DNA of 64,000 nt from Caenimonas koreensis DSM 17982 (lineage in GTDB: Bacteria; Pseudomonadota; Gammaproteobacteria; Burkholderiales; Burkholderiaceae_C), in contig NZ_WJBU01000005.1 in NCBI RefSeq assembly GCF_009646335.1, positions 1-64,000 of the forward strand, in the 5' to 3' direction. The translations under genes and the position numbers were made by a program. Positions 62,915 through 64,000 of the stretch are shown one piece after another; the first letter of the stretch is position 1, and each line of letters begins with the position of its first letter. The notes beneath the pieces were generated by a model. That model had not been told where the DNA came from. It was given only the letters and a program-made list of their open reading frames with translations, and did not search any database.

Positions 62915-63816
62915 TGCCCGCCGGCAAAGCCATCAGCGGCGCAGCCTTCGCCACGCTCTTGCTCATCGCATTGATGATGGGGGCGAATCACGTCGCGGCG
63001 CGCGTCGCGTTCAACAACGGCGTCGATGTGGCCACGGCGGTGGTGTTCCGCAGCGCCGTCACGGCGACGGTGCTCGGTGTGCTGCTTGCATCGCAACGGG
63101 TGCGCGTCGCGTTCACCGCACGCCACAAGCGGATGCTGCCCGTGATCGGCTTGCTGATCGGTTTGCAGAGCTTGTGTCTCTACTCGGCGGTGGCGCGCTT
63201 GCCTGTGGCGCTTGCGCTGCTGGCGTTCAACACCTACCCGATCTGGACGGCTATCTGGTCGTTCGTGGTCTACCGGCGGCCACCCGAGCGCGCGCTGGTG
63301 ATCGCGATGCCGGTGATCCTTGCAGGGCTCGCACTCGCACTCGATGTATTCGGCGCGGCGTCGGGCCTCGGCGCAGCGGGTCAGTGGGCGCGCATCGGCG
63401 CGGGTGTCGGCTTTGCGCTGGCGGCGGCGGCAACGTTCGGTCTGGCGCTGGTGCTCACGCAACATGAGGCCGGCGATGTCGATGGGCGTGTTCGCACGGC
63501 CACCACGATGACGATGGCAGGCCTGGTGGCACTGCTCACTGTCGCGCTGCAAGGCGGCTTTCATTTGCCGGCTGCGCCTGCTGGATGGGGCGGGCTCGCA
63601 GCGCTCACGTTCCTCTATGGCACTGCCTTCACCATCATGTTCACCGTGCTGCCGCGGCTGGGAGTCGTGGGCAATTCAGCGATCATGAATGTGGAGCCCG
63701 TGTTCGCGCTGGCGCTGGGCTGGCTGGTGCTGGGGCAGACCATTGCGCCGATCCAGGTCGGCGGCGCATTGATTGTTGTGGGCGCTGTGATGGCGCTGGG
63801 GTTGCGCCGGCGGTGA
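62911..63816 (+). CDS. EamA/DMT-superfamily transporter
   Basis: Protein of 301 residues with ten hydrophobic helices in two EamA repeats (ALMMGANHVAARVAF at the start, LYSAVARLPVALALLAFNTY in helix 4, NVEPVFALALGWLVLGQTIA near the end). Its ATG overlaps the PanE-like stop as ATGA, so it belongs to the same transcript and may move a pathway acid. Substrate unknown. Confidence 0.9.
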   Translation: MMPAGKAISGAAFATLLLIALMMGANHVAARVAFNNGVDVATAVVFRSAVTATVLGVLLASQRVRVAFTARHKRMLPVIGLLIGLQSLCLYSAVARLPVALALLAFNTYPIWTAIWSFVVYRRPPERALVIAMPVILAGLALALDVFGAASGLGAAGQWARIGAGVGFALAAAATFGLALVLTQHEAGDVDGRVRTATTMTMAGLVALLTVALQGGFHLPAAPAGWGGLAALTFLYGTAFTIMFTVLPRLGVVGNSAIMNVEPVFALALGWLVLGQTIAPIQVGGALIVVGAVMALGLRRR

Positions 63817-63818
63817 CG

Positions 63819-63986
63819 CTATCGTGACGCGCGAATCATGTGGATGGCTTGCGGCAGTGAGTTCGCGGCAGGGATGAAGTAGTCAATTGCGCCGCCAAGT
63901 AGCACCGCGCACGCTACCGCGCCCAGCAGCGGTTTCCACGTCAGCCGCACCACCGCCGACAACCAACCCTCACGAACCACTCGCAT
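63819..63986 (-). CDS. Short membrane protein, possibly continuing past the right edge
   Basis: Minus-strand frame of at least 55 residues ending at 63819, starting at ATG 63986 or further right, since the frame remains open to the window edge. It contains one clear hydrophobic helix (LLGAVACAVLLGGAIDYFI) and ends QAIHMIRASR. It could be the C-terminus of a larger membrane protein. No family is recognised. Confidence 0.4.
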   Translation of the reverse strand: MRVVREGWLSAVVRLTWKPLLGAVACAVLLGGAIDYFIPAANSLPQAIHMIRASR

Positions 63987-64000
63987 GGCAGTCCGCGCAG

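Overview
The window is high-GC DNA with short intergenic gaps and many ATGA stop/start overlaps. Gene content points to a betaproteobacterium of the order Burkholderiales (Comamonadaceae-like): an hpaR-G1-G2-E-D-F-H-I cluster, the ilvE / zf-CHCC / waaF order, an MFS transporter beside ssb, and an AmpG gene divergent from an M48 peptidase. The species cannot be named from the sequence. I saw no rRNA, tRNA, CRISPR array or insertion sequence.

Layout. 1-5449 (-) is one uninterrupted reading frame for a giant YD-repeat protein whose C-terminus lies beyond the left edge; a TPR protein gene diverges from it. 6.3-15.6 kb holds a metallophosphoesterase, a conserved unknown, an ExbB-ExbD-ExbD energiser operon (-), a NudJ-like Nudix hydrolase, an ABC exporter, a GH19 muramidase/chitinase translationally coupled to a Pro/Ala-rich anchored protein, and mnmA. 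15.6-18.4 kb holds a DUF1697 protein, an internally deleted ORF6N protein, ssb and an MFS transporter.

18.4-32.2 kb looks like an accessory block lying between ssb-MFS and uvrA, which are divergent neighbours in related bacteria. It carries a QueA-like protein coupled to an SDR, a divergent XRE-cupin regulator, an unknown helical protein, and an Rhs polymorphic-toxin locus (21.8-31.1 kb, all on the minus strand). That locus has one full-length secreted Rhs protein with an immunity gene, followed by displaced 3' rhs modules, three further immunity-type genes and a decayed rhs fragment. A solitary gspK (type II secretion minor pseudopilin) closes the block.

32.3-54.9 kb is mostly housekeeping: uvrA, patatin lipase, VOC protein, periplasmic thioredoxin-like protein, pyrF, EamA transporter, a frameshifted M10/RTX metalloprotease, M48 peptidase, ampG, acyl-CoA synthetase, a two-component pair, a RelE/ParE-type toxin-antitoxin pair, an MFS transporter, waaF, a zinc-finger protein, ilvE, a membrane protein, coupled M23 and L,D-transpeptidase genes, and radA.

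54.96-61.1 kb is a complete homoprotocatechuate meta-cleavage operon: HpaD opens the ring, HpaE oxidises the semialdehyde, HpaF isomerises, HpaG1/G2 decarboxylate and isomerise, HpaH hydrates and HpaI cleaves to pyruvate and succinic semialdehyde, under the MarR-type HpaR. A palindrome overlaps its predicted promoter. Genes for a class II aldolase-like protein, a PanE-like reductase and an EamA transporter continue the same strand. The 4-hydroxyphenylacetate hydroxylase genes (hpaBC) are not in the window.
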